A DNA stretch of 64,000 nucleotides from contig NZ_CP177357.1 of the NCBI RefSeq assembly GCF_046845755.1, forward strand, positions 124,001 through 188,000. Reading direction: 5' to 3'. This DNA comes from Rubrivirga sp046845755 (GTDB lineage: Bacteria; Bacteroidota; Rhodothermia; Rhodothermales; Rubricoccaceae). Position 1 is the first letter of the stretch. The number at the start of each line of letters is the position of its first letter. Below the pieces are notes generated by a model. It did no database searches, was not told the origin of the DNA, and saw only the letters and a list, made by a program, of their open reading frames with translations. The position numbers and the translations under genes are program-made. This document shows positions 9,001 through 16,234 of the stretch, one piece after another.

Positions 9001-10895
9001 TCAGCCCGACTGCCGCCCGGTCCGACACGAGCGTCGTCTACGCCGACCTGGTCGCCGCGCTCGACGGGTTCGAGGCCGGCGACCCGTTCCCGTCCGACCG
9101 CGTCGAGATCCTGGGCGGCTCCGACCTGCAGTTCTTGCCGCTCGGCGAGGCGCTCGCGAACGCCTTCGGCGGCGACCTCCGCACGCGCCAGTACGCCCAG
9201 CAGGCCTCGGCGACGCTCCGCATCAGCACGCGCCGCCAGAAGTGGCTGAGCTGGCTCCAGGTCCAGCCCATCGCGTTCTCGACCAACTACGACTGGCGCG
9301 ACCAGCCGAGCGCCTCGGCGCCCGAGCTCGACGTGGCCTCGGCCGGGGCCCGCGCCAACATCCAGAGCGCGGTCCAGATCCAGCCCCGGACGTTCTGGCG
9401 CCTCTTCCCCTTCTACCGCTCCTGGGAGGCCGAGGCGAACCGCCAGCCCGCGGCCGCGACGGACTCGACCGCCGCCGGCGGCGGTGGGCTCAGCCCCGCC
9501 CGCCTGGCCCGCCGCCTGTTCCTGGCCGCGACCGGCGTCGACGACGTCTCGCTGACCTACCGCGGCGCCACGACGGCCGCCACGGCCGGGCTCGAAGGCC
9601 AGGCCTACAGCCTGTTCTCGGGCCTCGCCGGCGACGCCCCGCCGCTGGGCTACCGCCTCGGCCTCACGCGCGAGATCGGGATCGACCAGCGCATCCAGAA
9701 CCCCGCCGCCTTCAACACCTTCTCGGACCTGCTCGGCGCCAGCCACGACATCGACGCGCGGACCCAGCTCTCGCCGTTCCGGGGCCTCTCCGTCGGCCTC
9801 AGCTGGCGGACCGCCTGGAGCTCGTCGGAGGAGATCGACTTCCGGATCCTGGGCGAGGGCGACCCGGTCGACCCCGGCGACCCGGACGACCCCGACAACC
9901 CGTTCCGCCTCGCCTCCGCGCCGGGCGACATCGAGCGGTCCGTCGGGCGGCGCTCCGGGACCGGCGAGTCGACGGTGTTCTCGTTCGGCGGCAGCTACCG
10001 CGACGTGGTCGAGGCCCAGGTGGCCCGGTACCAGCGCGACAGCGGCCGCCCGCCGTCCGAAGATGGCGCCATCCCGTCCGAGTTCTTGTCGCCGACGGGC
10101 TACGCGGCCGACTTCTCCTCGGTGCTCTCGCGCGGGATGGGGTCGTTCGGGCCGAACGGCCTGTTCCAGATCCCCGTCCCCAACTGGACGATCTCGTACT
10201 CGGGCCTGGAGCGGCTGCCGCTCCTGCGCGCCGTCGCCAACCAGATCAGCCTGCAGCACGGGTACTCGGCGACGGCCCAGACCCAGTTCGCCACCATCTT
10301 CGACCCGGGCTCGCGGACCGAGGAGTTCAACGGCCAGACCTTCGCGAGCGCCGCGACGCTCGCCGAGGACGGGTTCGACGAGCCGACCTCGGTGACGGTC
10401 AACGAGCGGTTCCAGCCGCTCATCGGCGTCACGTTCGGGTTCAAGGGCAACGTCCAGACGAGCTTCTCGACGAACCGGACCTCGCTGATGACGCTCAACA
10501 CGCTCTCGGCGACGGTCTACGAGAAGACCTCCCGCGACTTGCGCGTTGACCTCTCGTACGCGCGGACGGGCCTGAGCCTGTTCGGGCTGCGCGGGCTCAA
10601 CAACAACATCCGGTTCCAGCTCACGGCCCTCGTCGCCGGCGACGAGACGTTCACGGGCCTGCCGCTCCAGCAGGACGTGCTCAACCTCCTCGACGGCAAC
10701 GACGAAACGGGCTTCACCGAGACGAGCGCGCAGCAGACCTCGCGGCTCCAGGTCTCGCCCCAGATCAGCTACACCGTCTCGAACCAGGTGACGGCCAACC
10801 TGCTGGCGCAGTACGAGCGGACCAACTCCGAGATCGCCGGGCAGACGAACCGGTTCACCGGTGGCGTCAGCCTGCGCATCCTGTTCTCGAACTAG
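3033..10895 (+). CDS. sprA: T9SS outer-membrane translocon SprA/SovA
   Basis: SprA forms the giant outer-membrane beta-barrel through which T9SS cargo leaves the periplasm. The 2620-residue product is in the size range of the family (about 2400-2500 or more). A hydrophobic N-terminal segment (VAFGAVAAGCLLALVA) is followed by a Pro/Asp-rich linker. The first conserved block comes about residues 190-350 (DIPGGEQSAFRTLFGKNEV, NVNYDTQSQFDFENQ, RVEAGNVFLQTPSTLIRGG), which I recognise as SprA N-terminal sequence. Many amphipathic barrel strands follow, to a final strand ending RILFSN. No in-frame ATG fits, so I use GTG 3033; the frame is open further upstream and no clear ribosome binding site settles it. 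Other T9SS core genes (gldKLMN, porV, sov accessory genes) are not in the window. Confidence 0.96.
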   Translation: MSAPPSRPLSVRRTVAFGAVAAGCLLALVAQPDRSTAGPALWPWLAPADTDSVAVPALPDLASPGPADTTDTPVAGFFDDDTDTLVVAGPDTTERARRYFPLPVESSAAASPVLRWRPGVLGQRGAIWQRQVQLDSTEYTYRVTETVGGEARVPAVLSLDEFLAARREETLDSQFRTLVAQRADRQQARRGGGLGFAVDIPGGEQSAFRTLFGKNEVALTVNGTSNVNLGVRYDQNDLQDALRPNASPFAPDFGQDLNLNVAGTIGDKLAINVNYDTQSQFDFENQVSLIYTGYEDDILQRVEAGNVFLQTPSTLIRGGQRLFGLRTDFQFGPLAVTAVASQQDAETVDRVFEGGADAQTFALAPYDYEDDTHFFLGYRFHNWWDEAHRRPQNPQLPPNFRRFVGIEVWKHEPGLVNATQDDVETTWAIALADLAEPPEVLDGGEAYLGGFDGDTGTYPKAFSAPLPSPAIDQYPEDRLDQLRTAGATATAQSAAAGLVRPLPPTGAFANNVFKRLRANLDYTFDGSLGWISLSTSVTDNDLIAVAYQYETLDGQLVNVGDYGRPAQSTSQTGPRTILKLIRADRPTPTDPLWDLTLRNVYRIGGRSLNPSTFELGINYEPAGASPSAVPINLSFEQKTFLEVLGLDRVNEQGLAVPDEVFDFRAGETIDPDNGRVIFPVRQPFGDYLFNLITTGQTVGTIGSANGFVNVTLGGVPQAEILDAYVPTLDGATLYDLEPENARRRLSRLTDYTIAGEYKSATQSVFNIGFQLVEGTVRVTSGELELQEGTDYRVNYTAGQVEIINPTFLQQGQRVQVSVEQNKFFSIGSKTLVGLRGDYRFSDDFSLGATWMQLSERPLGDKFRVGEEALNNSIVGLDGSFLAEPRWLTRAVDALPLINTRAPSRIEIRGEVARLSPGHPTTLAFGRTRDALLDAGLDFADDELSGVSYVDDFEGSENAYTALRFTDGWRLAGPPDDAGPEDARDGDANEADVTDPTLRTNWRGLFTWYSIPETGYSTEGFPEVVSPATEPVPANELFPNRQFLNNREAERPLDLLDLYFDPTRRGPYNYNATVTGGRFQQDPREVWGGFARPIEGSYSNFDGQNNIEFVELLFAPLGGVNGTEPVTEGAVMYLDLGRVNEDVLPNGFLNSEDGLVTGDATQLDAWGRRPTGRTNGFVDFNDETNRTEDLGLDGLPSLNALPGGVAPYEVSEADLFRPFLLSLAPNSAEEARAVQDPSGDDFYNFADVTRFNDRARYPTTPNGATIQERYAHYFPARELNSALAQQNLVGGRGVSVIPNSEDLNGNNTLDRAESYHRYTIPLDAAGLAASPFFQNPLTTVDREGNEQTWYLLRIPVRTDRRESIGIDDNDFSRIEAVRLWTTGHDRPVTMRIASFELVGSQWLKSEAVGSAAADDADTEGGVRSLPPSLFIESVNNEENSSIYAIPRGTIQNTARSISGAVRSTREQALVFRAERLGDGRRAGITRSYATSPLDLTKYSNLRAAIHGDGFQRSDSMRVFLRVGDDETENYYEFEQPVYPFDPDRLTDESVFTSVCRPEQPFNCAQSDSLWQTNVQVGGERVDLNPVNVVLSELNRAKLQRDRSGAPLDERFTIAAPEGSPAGATITVRGQPSIQDVRTVVLGIRNGRGGAAVVDTVSVWFNELRVTGYDEAGGASGFVTANMALADVATVNARASFTDDGFGDLGGALGGRAFASATAFTLTSAFNAHKLLPERFGWSIPVSYSLTQNASTPRFDPDNGDIRLDDLVEAAREGDPDVLDEETGALAPDLRAEAILDRARTEASSQNFRVSASKSGSRSPWLKYTLDGVTASYSASSQAGSNPSAQFSETDAWTTALNYRVSVPKPLAVRPFWLLDEVPVLGAVVGGLRFNLLPQSVTASTDASRNFAASQQRLGASFLEEPDSVRSYRALTRRTHRFEHGRQFSVQHTPLPFLQLSFASDTDQDLGAAGQREEFRILVRDRDGQFSRTYSISPTAARSDTSVVYADLVAALDGFEAGDPFPSDRVEILGGSDLQFLPLGEALANAFGGDLRTRQYAQQASATLRISTRRQKWLSWLQVQPIAFSTNYDWRDQPSASAPELDVASAGARANIQSAVQIQPRTFWRLFPFYRSWEAEANRQPAAATDSTAAGGGGLSPARLARRLFLAATGVDDVSLTYRGATTAATAGLEGQAYSLFSGLAGDAPPLGYRLGLTREIGIDQRIQNPAAFNTFSDLLGASHDIDARTQLSPFRGLSVGLSWRTAWSSSEEIDFRILGEGDPVDPGDPDDPDNPFRLASAPGDIERSVGRRSGTGESTVFSFGGSYRDVVEAQVARYQRDSGRPPSEDGAIPSEFLSPTGYAADFSSVLSRGMGSFGPNGLFQIPVPNWTISYSGLERLPLLRAVANQISLQHGYSATAQTQFATIFDPGSRTEEFNGQTFASAATLAEDGFDEPTSVTVNERFQPLIGVTFGFKGNVQTSFSTNRTSLMTLNTLSATVYEKTSRDLRVDLSYARTGLSLFGLRGLNNNIRFQLTALVAGDETFTGLPLQQDVLNLLDGNDETGFTETSAQQTSRLQVSPQISYTVSNQVTANLLAQYERTNSEIAGQTNRFTGGVSLRILFSN

Positions 10896-10937
10896 GGCGG
10901 CGCCGGTGGGTTGATCACCGGCCGCCCCGCCCTCCCG

Positions 10938-11804
10938 ATGCCCGCCCCCGCCCACGTCTACCACCTCGGCCGCGTGCCGTACCGCGACGCGTGGGCGTTG
11001 CAGGGCGCGCTGCAGGCCCGGCTCGTCGCCGCCAAGCGGGCCGACCCGCCGGTCCCGCTCGCGCACACCGTCCTCGTCGTCGAGCACCCGCCCGTCTACA
11101 CGCTCGGCAAGAGCGCCGACGCCGGGAACGTGCTCGCGAGCGATGCTGAGCTGGCGGCCCTCGGTGCCGAGGCCGTGGCCGTCGACCGCGGCGGCGACGT
11201 GACGTTCCACGGGCCGGGGCAGGTCGTCGTGTACCCGATCCTCGACCTCGACCGCTTGGCGACGCCCGAGGGCGAGCCGCTCCGCGACTTGCACCGCTAC
11301 CTCCGCCAGCTCGAAGAGGCCGCCATCCGGACGTGCGCCGACTGGGACGTCGTCGCCCGCCGCGTCGCCGGGCGGACCGGCGTCTGGGTCGGGCCCGACG
11401 CTCGGGGCGACGAGCGCAAGGTCTGCGCGATGGGCGTCCGCTGCAGCCGGTGGGTGACCATGCACGGGCTCGCGTTCAACGTGGACACCGAGCTGGGGTG
11501 GTTCGACCAGATCGTGCCCTGCGGCATTGACGACCGCGGCGTGACGACGCTGGCGCGGGAGGCGGGGGGAGGAGGAGAGGAGCGGAGGAGTAGAGGAGTA
11601 GAGGCGCGTCCCTTGCACCAGACCTCCGCCGACCCCGAGTCTTCTTCTCCTCCCGTCCTCCCGTCCTCTTCTCCTACCTTCCAGGCCGTCGCGGACCGCC
11701 TCGTCGCCCACCTCGCCGACCGGCTCGGGCTGGCGCCGACCGAGCACCGGGGCCGGGCCGCGCACGATCATCTCCGAGAGATCACGGCCGTCGACGCAAC
11801 CTAG
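10938..11804 (+). CDS. lipB: lipoyl(octanoyl) transferase LipB with in-frame insertion
   Basis: LipB moves octanoate from acyl carrier protein to lipoyl domains, the first step of lipoate assembly, in the cytoplasm. The 288-residue product has the family signature RGGDVTFHGPGQVVVYP (about 84-100), the catalytic Lys161 in KVCAMGV and Cys195 in VPCGI. Typical LipB proteins have about 210-240 residues. The excess is a low-complexity Gly/Glu/Arg then Ser/Pro segment (about 211-247) placed after the catalytic core and before the last helix (VADRLVAHLADRLG). ATG 10938 is chosen over TTG 10911 because the family begins close to the VYHLGRVPYRDAW segment. It lies about 40 bp downstream of sprA. Confidence 0.93.
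   Translation: MPAPAHVYHLGRVPYRDAWALQGALQARLVAAKRADPPVPLAHTVLVVEHPPVYTLGKSADAGNVLASDAELAALGAEAVAVDRGGDVTFHGPGQVVVYPILDLDRLATPEGEPLRDLHRYLRQLEEAAIRTCADWDVVARRVAGRTGVWVGPDARGDERKVCAMGVRCSRWVTMHGLAFNVDTELGWFDQIVPCGIDDRGVTTLAREAGGGGEERRSRGVEARPLHQTSADPESSSPPVLPSSSPTFQAVADRLVAHLADRLGLAPTEHRGRAAHDHLREITAVDAT
11566..11683 (+). repeat. purine/pyrimidine-rich imperfect inverted repeat inside lipB
   Basis: A purine-rich arm (GGAGGAGAGGAGCGGAGG and onward, about 11566-11603) is followed about 35 bases later by a pyrimidine-rich arm (CTTCTTCTCCTCCCGTCC and onward, about 11640-11683) that is roughly its reverse complement. The reading frame stays open across the whole element and adds about 36 residues to LipB. 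The arms resemble another inverted repeat at 19083-19158 and a purine-rich run at 34710-34742, which suggests a small dispersed repeat family. How it spreads is unknown. Confidence 0.55.
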
Positions 11805-11857
11805 AGGGGGGCGGCGTACGTTGACGCCCTCCCCCTTCCAACCGACCCTTCCGGCTC

Positions 11858-12214
11858 ATGCCTCCGTTCAACGTCGACCAGTTCGCCCGTCAGCTTCTCG
11901 CCGAGGCCCTCTTCTACGATGAGGAGTACGGCGCGCTCGGCAACGTCAGCCTCATCGACAAGGAAAGCGTCCGCGAGCGCTACCTCGCCTCCTACGACCC
12001 CGACCGCGACCTCTTCCTCATCGAGGAGGCCGTCGAGTGGGAGGAGCTCGACGCCGACGAGGACGGCGAGGTCGACTACGCGCTCGCCGTCGACGGCAAG
12101 GAGTACGGCACCTACGGCACGCCCGAGGAGGCCGCCGAAGTGCTCATGACGCTCGCCCGCGACAACAACCTCGGGCCCAGCTTCATGATCTTGTTCGACG
12201 AGGACGCGGCCTAG
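11858..12214 (+). CDS. acidic protein of unknown function
   Basis: The ATG-started product has 118 residues and is strongly acidic (runs such as VEWEELDADEDGEVDY). There is no signal peptide or membrane segment, so it is probably cytoplasmic. It looks like a single compact alpha/beta domain: an N-terminal helix with FARQLLAEALFYDEEYG, a central DLFLIEEAVEWEEL stretch, then YGTYGTPEEAAEVLMTLARDNN. I do not recognise the family. It follows lipB by about 50 bp on the same strand. Coding character is good: consistent third-position GC and no competing frame. Confidence 0.7.
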   Translation: MPPFNVDQFARQLLAEALFYDEEYGALGNVSLIDKESVRERYLASYDPDRDLFLIEEAVEWEELDADEDGEVDYALAVDGKEYGTYGTPEEAAEVLMTLARDNNLGPSFMILFDEDAA

Positions 12215-12332
12215 CGCCCCCGATCGGACCGCGGACGACGGACGACCGCGGCCCGTGGGTATCGGGATCTCGCTCTCTGGATGTCGGGGCTGGAGGCCCC
12301 ACCGACGCGCCTCCGCCCCGGCTCCTGGTTGA

Positions 12333-12740
12333 TTACCCGTCGTCTGGGGTCCGTCGTCCGTCGTCCTCGACGCGCCACAGCGCCGCCGCCAGCGCCAGCC
12401 AGCCGGCGATAAACGCGAGCCCGCCGACCGGCGCAACGGCGCCCAATGCGCCGGTATCCGTCAGCACGAGGGCGTAGAGGCTCCCCGAGAACAGGGCGAT
12501 GCCGGCGAGAAAGAGCCTGGCCGCGGCGCGCGCCGCCCGAGATGGATGCCACGCCGCCAGCCCGCCGGCCACGACGCCCGCGAGCGCGTGGAGCTGGTGG
12601 TAGCTCGCGGCCGTCCGCCACGTCGCCAGCCGCTCGGGCGTCACAGCGTCGGCGAGCGCGTGCGCGCCGAAGGCGCCGAGGGCCACGCCGACGGCGCCGA
12701 GCCCGGCCGCGACGGCCGCCAGCCGCAGGCTACCCGCCAT
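12333..12740 (-). CDS. DUF423 family membrane protein
   Basis: The 135-residue product has four hydrophobic segments (about 5-25, 46-64, 70-92 and 98-120) and the conserved GAFGAHALAD motif (about 22-31) of DUF423/YgdD-like small inner-membrane proteins. The biochemical role of the family is not established. A charged tail rich in Asp/Arg at the C-terminus goes beyond the usual family length and may be a read-on artefact of high GC. The start codon overlaps the 3' end of the upstream lipoprotein gene by 11 bp, so the two are probably cotranscribed. Confidence 0.85.
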   Translation of the reverse strand: MAGSLRLAAVAAGLGAVGVALGAFGAHALADAVTPERLATWRTAASYHQLHALAGVVAGGLAAWHPSRAARAAARLFLAGIALFSGSLYALVLTDTGALGAVAPVGGLAFIAGWLALAAALWRVEDDGRRTPDDG

Positions 12741-13242
12741 CGGTCCCGACGGCCGCGTCGCGCGCGGGGAGCACCTGGAACGGGTGCGGCGCCCCGTTGA
12801 GCCGAAGCGTGTAGCTGCCAGCCTCGAAGCCGCCGTCGAGCACGACGTAGAACCGGAACGGTCGCGTCACGGCCGCGCACACGGTTTGACGGGGCTGGCG
12901 CATCTCCAAAGTCACGTCCACGAAGTGGCCCTGCCGTGACTGGCGCAGGTCCGTGAGCTCGGCGCACGCGTCGGGCAGGGCGCCCTCGACGAGCGCCTCG
13001 ACCGCGACGGCGTCGCCGGGGGCCGGCCGGCCGGCCGGCCGGACGTCGACGGCCTGTACGACGGCGGGGTAGATGAGGTAGCGCGTGCTGTCGGAGACCG
13101 GCCGGATCAGGACCGTCTCGCGGTCGGGGTCGCTGCCGACGCGGTAGCCGTAGCGGTCGCGGTCGGGGCCGTCGGCCGCGGCGCCGCTGCCGCCGCAGGC
13201 GGCGACGGCGACGGCGAGGGCGGGGAGCCAGAGCCCGCGCAT
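12730..13242 (-). CDS. envelope lipoprotein of unknown function
   Basis: This 170-residue product has a signal peptide ending in AVAVAAC, a lipobox. The mature part alternates short strands (TRYLIYPAVVQAVDV, GHFVDVTLEM, FRFYVVLDGGF, GSYTLRLNG) and reads as one or two small beta-sandwich domains. It has two Cys (DACAEL, TVCAAV) that could pair. Its ATG overlaps the TGA of rsfS, so it is translationally coupled to it. A tetranucleotide GGCC run at about 13020-13042 lies inside the gene and encodes the RPAGRPA stretch. I do not recognise the family. Confidence 0.75.
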   Translation of the reverse strand: MRGLWLPALAVAVAACGGSGAAADGPDRDRYGYRVGSDPDRETVLIRPVSDSTRYLIYPAVVQAVDVRPAGRPAPGDAVAVEALVEGALPDACAELTDLRQSRQGHFVDVTLEMRQPRQTVCAAVTRPFRFYVVLDGGFEAGSYTLRLNGAPHPFQVLPARDAAVGTDGG

Positions 13243-13739
13243 CAAGCGGCCCCGTCGGTCTCGTCGGCCGTCGCCTCCTCGGCCTCGGCGGTCTCCGGGT
13301 CTGCGGGCGCGGCGCCGTCGCCCTCGAGGAGCTTGGCCTCGGGCGCCTCGTCGGAGACCGTCTCCGTCGGGGCGTCGCCCCACAGGCGCTCGAGGTCGTA
13401 GTGCGACCGGAGCTCGGGGTCGAACACGTGGACGGCGAGGTCGAAGTAGTCGAGCACGATCCACCGGCTGGTGCCGGGCTGGCCGTCGCGCGCGACGGGC
13501 CGCTCGCCGGCCTGCTCGCGGATCGCGTCCACGACGCCGTCGACGATGGCGCGGATCTGGAGGTCCGACTCGCCGGTCGCGATCACGAAGTAGTCGACCT
13601 CGCCGGAGATGCCGCGCAGGTCCATCACGGTGACGTCGCGGGCGCGCTTGTCGAGGGCGGCGTCGAGGGCGATGCGGGCGAGCTGGCGGCCGGGCGTGGG
13701 GCCGGTGCGGCGGGGGCGTTGGGACTGGGTCGCGGACAT
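13242..13739 (-). CDS. rsfS: ribosomal silencing factor RsfS
   Basis: RsfS (DUF143) binds ribosomal protein L14 and blocks subunit joining when nutrients run short. The 165-residue product shows the family core: RIALDAALDKRARDVTVMDL, then DYFVIATGESDLQIRAI (about 50-66), then WIVLDYFDLAVHVFDPE and YDLERLWGDAP (about 92-125). The core is normal length. An acidic Glu/Ala-rich tail of about 40 residues follows, which is unusual but common in high-GC relatives. It sits directly after the LytR_C gene and its stop overlaps the next start. Confidence 0.93.
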   Translation of the reverse strand: MSATQSQRPRRTGPTPGRQLARIALDAALDKRARDVTVMDLRGISGEVDYFVIATGESDLQIRAIVDGVVDAIREQAGERPVARDGQPGTSRWIVLDYFDLAVHVFDPELRSHYDLERLWGDAPTETVSDEAPEAKLLEGDGAAPADPETAEAEEATADETDGAA

Positions 13740-13804
13740 GAATCGATCGGTCAGGGCTCGTGTAGACGCGCCCGGGGGCGCATGGATTCGCAGAACGGGT
13801 GGGT

Positions 13805-14239
13805 TTAGTCGCGCGCGAACGGCGCCAGCGCCTCGAAGTCGGCGCCGACATAGACGGTCACGTCCAAGGCGTAGTCGGTCGTCGGCCCGCCGGTGACGAC
13901 GCGGTCGGGCCCCAGGCCGAGTGCCCCGGCCACGTTGCGGGCGTCGAGCGCCGTGCCCGAGCGGACCACGACGGTCGTCCGGTCGCGCGCCTCGGCGTTC
14001 CCGATGTCGACCACGTCGAAGCCGTGCCGGCGGAGGTGGTCGGTCGTCGTCGCCGCCAGCCCGTCCACGCCGGCCGCGTTGCGGACCTCGACCTGGATCC
14101 GGGCGCGCTCGGGGTCGGCGTCGATCGGCCGGGGGCCCATCACCCGCGTCACGCCGCCCCAGACAAGCAGGCCCACGATGAGCACGCCGACGACGAGGCC
14201 GGCGTTCAAGAGGCCGTCGTTCAGCGTGCGGTCCGCCAA
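13805..14239 (-). CDS. membrane-anchored LytR C-terminal domain protein
   Basis: The 144-residue product has a TTG start (14239-14237) just after the stop of the upstream gene. One transmembrane helix (about 10-32, AGLVVGVLIVGLLVWGGV) is followed by an extracytoplasmic domain with IQVEVRNAAGVDGLA, then LRRHGFDVVDIGNA and TTVVVRSG. This is the LytR_C fold found at the end of LytR-CpsA-Psr cell-wall ligases. The catalytic LCP domain is absent, so it is probably a binding module and not an enzyme. It lies upstream of rsfS on the same strand with about 65 bp between them. Confidence 0.85.
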   Translation of the reverse strand: MADRTLNDGLLNAGLVVGVLIVGLLVWGGVTRVMGPRPIDADPERARIQVEVRNAAGVDGLAATTTDHLRRHGFDVVDIGNAEARDRTTVVVRSGTALDARNVAGALGLGPDRVVTGGPTTDYALDVTVYVGADFEALAPFARD

Positions 14240-14242
14240 GGG

Positions 14243-14797
14243 CTACTGCGCGTCGCGGAAGAAGAGGTCGCCCGGCGCGGGCCCGACGCCGGCGCCGTAG
14301 CCCAGCCCCGGCCCGTAGCCGAGGCCGCGCTGGTAGCCGCCGCCGTAGCCGTAGGGCGCCGCGTACGTCCCGTACGGGCTCTGCTGGATGCTCAGGTGGA
14401 TCAGCGCGTTCTCGGTCGGCCGGTACGCCAGCTCCGCGTTGCGGAGGTACACGCGCGGGTCGCCGTCGACGCCGAGCGCGCTTTGCAAGCCCGACGACCC
14501 GAACGGGCTGTGCGCCACGCCCACGTCCACGCGCCCCGCCAGCTTCGACGACGGCTGCCACCGCAGCGACGCCGTGTAGACGCCGAGCCCCAGGCTCCCG
14601 CCGGCGCCGGCGCTGTACGAGGCCTCGTAGGACTGGCTGAACTTGAGCGTCTCGGCCGCGAACCAGTCGCCGACGCCGAGCGGCGCGGGCGAGCCCGCGA
14701 GGGAGACGGGCGCCGGCCGGCCGGGCACGTCGGCTGCGCGCTGGGCCTGCACCGGCACGGCGGAGGCGAGGAGAGCGGCGAGGGCGAGCGTGCGCAT
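14243..14797 (-). CDS. secreted protein, probable outer-membrane beta structure, unknown role
   Basis: This 184-residue product has a clean signal peptide (MRTLALAALLASAVPVQAQ). The mature part alternates aromatic and polar residues in strands (LKFSQSYEASYSAG, LGVYTASLRWQPSSKLAGRVDVGVAH, VYLRNAELAYRPTENALIHLSI) and ends in a Gly/Tyr/Pro-rich region before FFRDAQ. The strand pattern suggests a small outer-membrane or periplasmic beta protein. I recognise no named family. It begins the minus-strand run that continues into LytR_C and rsfS. Confidence 0.7.
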   Translation of the reverse strand: MRTLALAALLASAVPVQAQRAADVPGRPAPVSLAGSPAPLGVGDWFAAETLKFSQSYEASYSAGAGGSLGLGVYTASLRWQPSSKLAGRVDVGVAHSPFGSSGLQSALGVDGDPRVYLRNAELAYRPTENALIHLSIQQSPYGTYAAPYGYGGGYQRGLGYGPGLGYGAGVGPAPGDLFFRDAQ

Positions 14798-14844
14798 GGG
14801 GGCGGCGGTGGGGAAGGGCAAGATCGACCGTGCGGGGAGGGGAG

Positions 14845-16176
14845 TCAATGCACGTCGGCGGGGCCCGTCAACGGGCCGGCGACGGCGGTCGTGCGTGCGA
14901 GCCACCGCCGGTGGGCGTCGACGTCGATCCGGGAGGCGAGCGCGGCGACGACGGCGGCGAGCGCGGCGGCGGCGGCGAGGATGCCCGAGGGGCCCAGGCC
15001 CCCGTCGAGCACGTTGAGCAGGCCCGAGCCCGACGACCGCCCCAGGTTCATGGCCGTCGTGAACAGGGCGAACTGCGTCGCCGCGATGGCCGGGCCGCAC
15101 AGCGCCATGCCCGTCGCCAACACGGTGATGGTGAGCAAGACGAACGCGATGAGGTAGCTCAGTGCAAACGCGATGAGCGTCGGGGCCGCGCCCCACCACG
15201 CCGACGCGGACGCCATCGCGGCCAGCACGGCGACCAGCCCCACGCCCATCGCCACCAGCATCCGCACGCGCCCAACGCGCCCGATGAGCACGCTCCCGAC
15301 GGCCATCCCGATCAGCCCGGCGGCGACCTGCCCCAGCGCCACCAGATCCGCGTAGCCGGTGTCGGACCAGCCGAGCTCGCCGACCGCGAGCACGGGCATA
15401 AAGGCGATGACGAGCCCATCGAGCGCGCCGGCGGCGGCGGCCACGCCCAGCAGCCACAGGCTGGCGGGGCGCGTCGCGGCGGCCCAGAGCGCACGTACGA
15501 GCGGGCGCCAGCCGCCGGGGCGGCTGGACGCCGCCCCAGTGGCCCCGCCGGCGGTCCACGGCAGGAGCCGCTCGCCGGGCCGCTCGCGCACGACGGCCGG
15601 GATCGCGAGCAGCGCGGCCAGCACCGCCGCCACCACGCCCGCCGCCAGCGACACCCCGCCCGCGTCCAGCAGCCGCGCCGTCACGACCGCCGAGACGGCC
15701 ACGCCCGCCGTCGCCCCGCCCCACATCAGCGCGTTCGCCCGCGGTTGCTCCTCGACCTCCAGCACGTCGACCGCCATCCCGTCGACAGCCGCGTCCAGCA
15801 CGGCCACGGCGGCGTTGACGGCGACGCCCCACGCGGTGAGGACCGCGAGCGCCTCGGGCGCCAGCGACAGCCCGACGAACGCCCCGGCCACGCCGGCGCC
15901 CGCCGCGAGCACCCAGGGCCGCCGTCGGCCCATCGGCGCGTACGTGAACCGGTCCAGCAGCGGGGCGACGAGCGCCTTGAGCGCGAACGGGAGCAGCACC
16001 AGCCCCACGTAGCCGCCCACCTCGGCCGCGCTCGCGCCGCGCTCGGCGAGGTAGGCCGGGAGCGCGACGACGAGCAGCCCTTGGGGGATCCCCTGCCCGA
16101 CGTAGAGGGCGACTAGCGTCGTGAAGCGGAGCCGGCGGCGCTCTGTCAGGGCGAGGGCGAGCGGGCGGCGGGTCAC
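14845..16176 (-). CDS. AmpG-like MFS transporter
   Basis: The product has 443 residues from a GTG start, with about 12 hydrophobic helices spread through its length. The N-terminal segment YVGQGIPQGLLVVALPAYLAERG, then LLPFALKALVAPLLDRF, MGRRRPW and the RVGRVR loop in mid-protein, match the AmpG/acetyl-CoA-transporter-like branch of the major facilitator superfamily. AmpG carries muropeptides into the cytoplasm for cell-wall recycling. Whether this member does so is inference, because no recycling enzymes are next to it. It ends about 48 bp before the start of the secreted protein gene downstream. Confidence 0.82.
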   Translation of the reverse strand: MTRRPLALALTERRRLRFTTLVALYVGQGIPQGLLVVALPAYLAERGASAAEVGGYVGLVLLPFALKALVAPLLDRFTYAPMGRRRPWVLAAGAGVAGAFVGLSLAPEALAVLTAWGVAVNAAVAVLDAAVDGMAVDVLEVEEQPRANALMWGGATAGVAVSAVVTARLLDAGGVSLAAGVVAAVLAALLAIPAVVRERPGERLLPWTAGGATGAASSRPGGWRPLVRALWAAATRPASLWLLGVAAAAGALDGLVIAFMPVLAVGELGWSDTGYADLVALGQVAAGLIGMAVGSVLIGRVGRVRMLVAMGVGLVAVLAAMASASAWWGAAPTLIAFALSYLIAFVLLTITVLATGMALCGPAIAATQFALFTTAMNLGRSSGSGLLNVLDGGLGPSGILAAAAALAAVVAALASRIDVDAHRRWLARTTAVAGPLTGPADVH

Positions 16177-16234
16177 GGCGGTCGGGGGGAGGCTGCGCGA
16201 AACGTCGGCCGAGGCGGCGGGGGTCCGCCCGGAG

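Noticed and set aside
6492..11771. A 1759-codon minus-strand open frame across the second half of sprA and lipB
   Set aside because: It lies antisense to sprA, whose protein is clearly homologous to a known family. The frame is open only because of GC-rich codon bias, and its translation is Arg/Glu/Val-rich without domains.
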